Part shown: positions 5,115-5,495 of the stretch, piece by piece | How positions within the stretch are numbered: the first letter of the stretch is position 1 | Layout: every line of letters begins with the position of its first letter | Assembly: GCA_008086245.1 (NCBI GenBank) | Contig: VSIX01000144.1 | Span: forward strand, 1-5,495 | Length of the DNA stretch: 5,495 nucleotides | Origin: Candidatus Mcinerneyibacterium aminivorans | GTDB lineage: Bacteria > Macinerneyibacteriota > Macinerneyibacteria > Macinerneyibacteriales > Macinerneyibacteriaceae | Direction of reading: 5' to 3' | The notes under the pieces: model-generated | Database searches by the model: none | The model's input: only the letters and a program-made list of their open reading frames with translations | Told to the model about the DNA's origin: nothing | Program-made: the position numbers and the translations under genes

Positions 5115-5495
5115 CTTTTTATGTTATGAATATGTGAATTAAGGTTATAAATACGTGAATTTTTTATTTTATCCAGATATTTCCCACCAACTTTAATTTG
5201 TAGGTCATATTTTTTAATATATAATTTTATATTCCTATAGTTTTCTTTTTTTATATAATCCACATAATTAAAATTTATAAGATAACTCTTATGCACTCTA
5301 ATAATTTTATATTTTTCAAATTCACTTTCAAAATATTTTAAAGGCTTACTGCAGAGATAGTCTTTTTTTTTTGTCTTAATTATTGAATACCTGCCATCTT
5401 TAGTAATATAAATAATATCATCAGGATTAAAAAACATAATTTTATTGCAGCATTTAATTCTTATTTTTTTATTAAGAGAAAAGGTGTTGATTATA
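5111..5495 (-). CDS. LytTR-family DNA-binding regulator, C-terminal part (5' end beyond window)
   Basis: This is the C-terminal LytTR DNA-binding domain of a transcriptional regulator, the AgrA/ComE type that commonly controls peptide and quorum-sensing operons. The frame is open to the window edge: 19 codons precede the first ATG (5437), that ATG has no ribosome site, and the upstream residues (ending KKIRIKCCNKI) fit the first LytTR strand, so the true start and any receiver or membrane domain lie outside. Of 127 visible residues, NPDDIIYITKDGRYSIIKT (about 23-41) matches the 'dIiYie.dgr' region and IIRVHKSYLINFNYVDYI (about 64-81) matches the hallmark 'fxRvHrSylVNl' segment. The last 16 residues hold a tandem heptad, NSRIYNL-NSHIHNI, encoded by a 21-bp DNA repeat. 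The stop codon overlaps a candidate promoter for the downstream peptide genes, so control of those genes is a natural inference. Family assignment is firm; target and signal are inferred. Confidence 0.9.
   Translation of the reverse strand, partial: IINTFSLNKKIRIKCCNKIMFFNPDDIIYITKDGRYSIIKTKKKDYLCSKPLKYFESEFEKYKIIRVHKSYLINFNYVDYIKKENYRNIKLYIKKYDLQIKVGGKYLDKIKNSRIYNLNSHIHNIKS
5121..5162. repeat. 21-bp-period direct repeat, candidate LytTR operator
   Basis: Two adjacent 21-bp units (5121-5141 and 5142-5162) match at 17 of 21 positions. On the plus strand the cores are GTTATGAATATGTGAATT and GTTATAAATACGTGAATT (16 of 18). LytTR regulators are known to bind two short direct repeats on the same face of the helix, about 21 bp apart, each usually containing GTT. 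Here each unit contains GTTAT, the spacing fits, and the pair ends 6 bp upstream of a candidate -35 box. Only part of the classical half-site consensus is matched. The repeat is also coding (two heptapeptides), so a simple coding duplication is the alternative. Confidence 0.5.

Noticed and set aside
5435-5437. ATG as the start of the LytTR gene
   Set aside because: There is no ribosome site, and the frame stays open upstream to the window edge with residues that fit the first strand of the LytTR domain.

Overview
The window is strongly AT-rich, and every gene I can support lies on the minus strand, reading from base 5495 down to base 1. Shine-Dalgarno sites are excellent (AAAGGAGGTG-type), which argues against Bacteroidota. 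The terminal gene encodes a lipoprotein with an Asn just before the lipobox Cys and a 6-bladed beta-propeller-type motif, which suggests an envelope lifestyle. An AT-rich diderm with spirochaete- or fusobacterium-like features, or an unusual clostridial relative, would fit; the sequence alone does not settle the phylum.

Layout in transcription order: (1) the C-terminal LytTR DNA-binding part of a regulator, cut by the right window edge (5495-5111). (2) A precursor-peptide block (about 5092-4469) with three tiny genes missed by ordinary ORF calling: two close paralogues of 34 aa (5030-4926 and 4573-4469) and one divergent 35-aa gene between them (4892-4785). All end in a short Cys/Asn-rich tail. 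(3) A perfect 13-bp terminator hairpin (4441-4412) directly before the enzymes. (4) A compact four-gene run: a radical SAM/SPASM maturase (4395-3271), a free-standing PqqD-like RiPP recognition element (3305-3024), an ABC exporter without a peptidase domain (3049-1313) and a propeller lipoprotein (1301-156). (5) At the left edge, a start-less coding fragment (163-29) that I cannot identify.

Together this is best read as a complete RiPP (ribosomally made, post-translationally modified peptide) locus. The regulator would switch on the peptide genes, the PqqD-like protein would hold the leader while the radical SAM enzyme modifies the Cys-rich tail, the ABC protein would export the product, and the lipoprotein would act outside the inner membrane. 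The three-Cys tail (CNxCxxCNAV) does not match any precursor family I can name with confidence, so the product may be new. Two regulatory structures stand out: a 21-bp-period direct repeat in the 3' end of the regulator gene just upstream of a candidate peptide promoter, and a terminator whose 3' arm can alternatively pair with the Shine-Dalgarno of the radical SAM gene.
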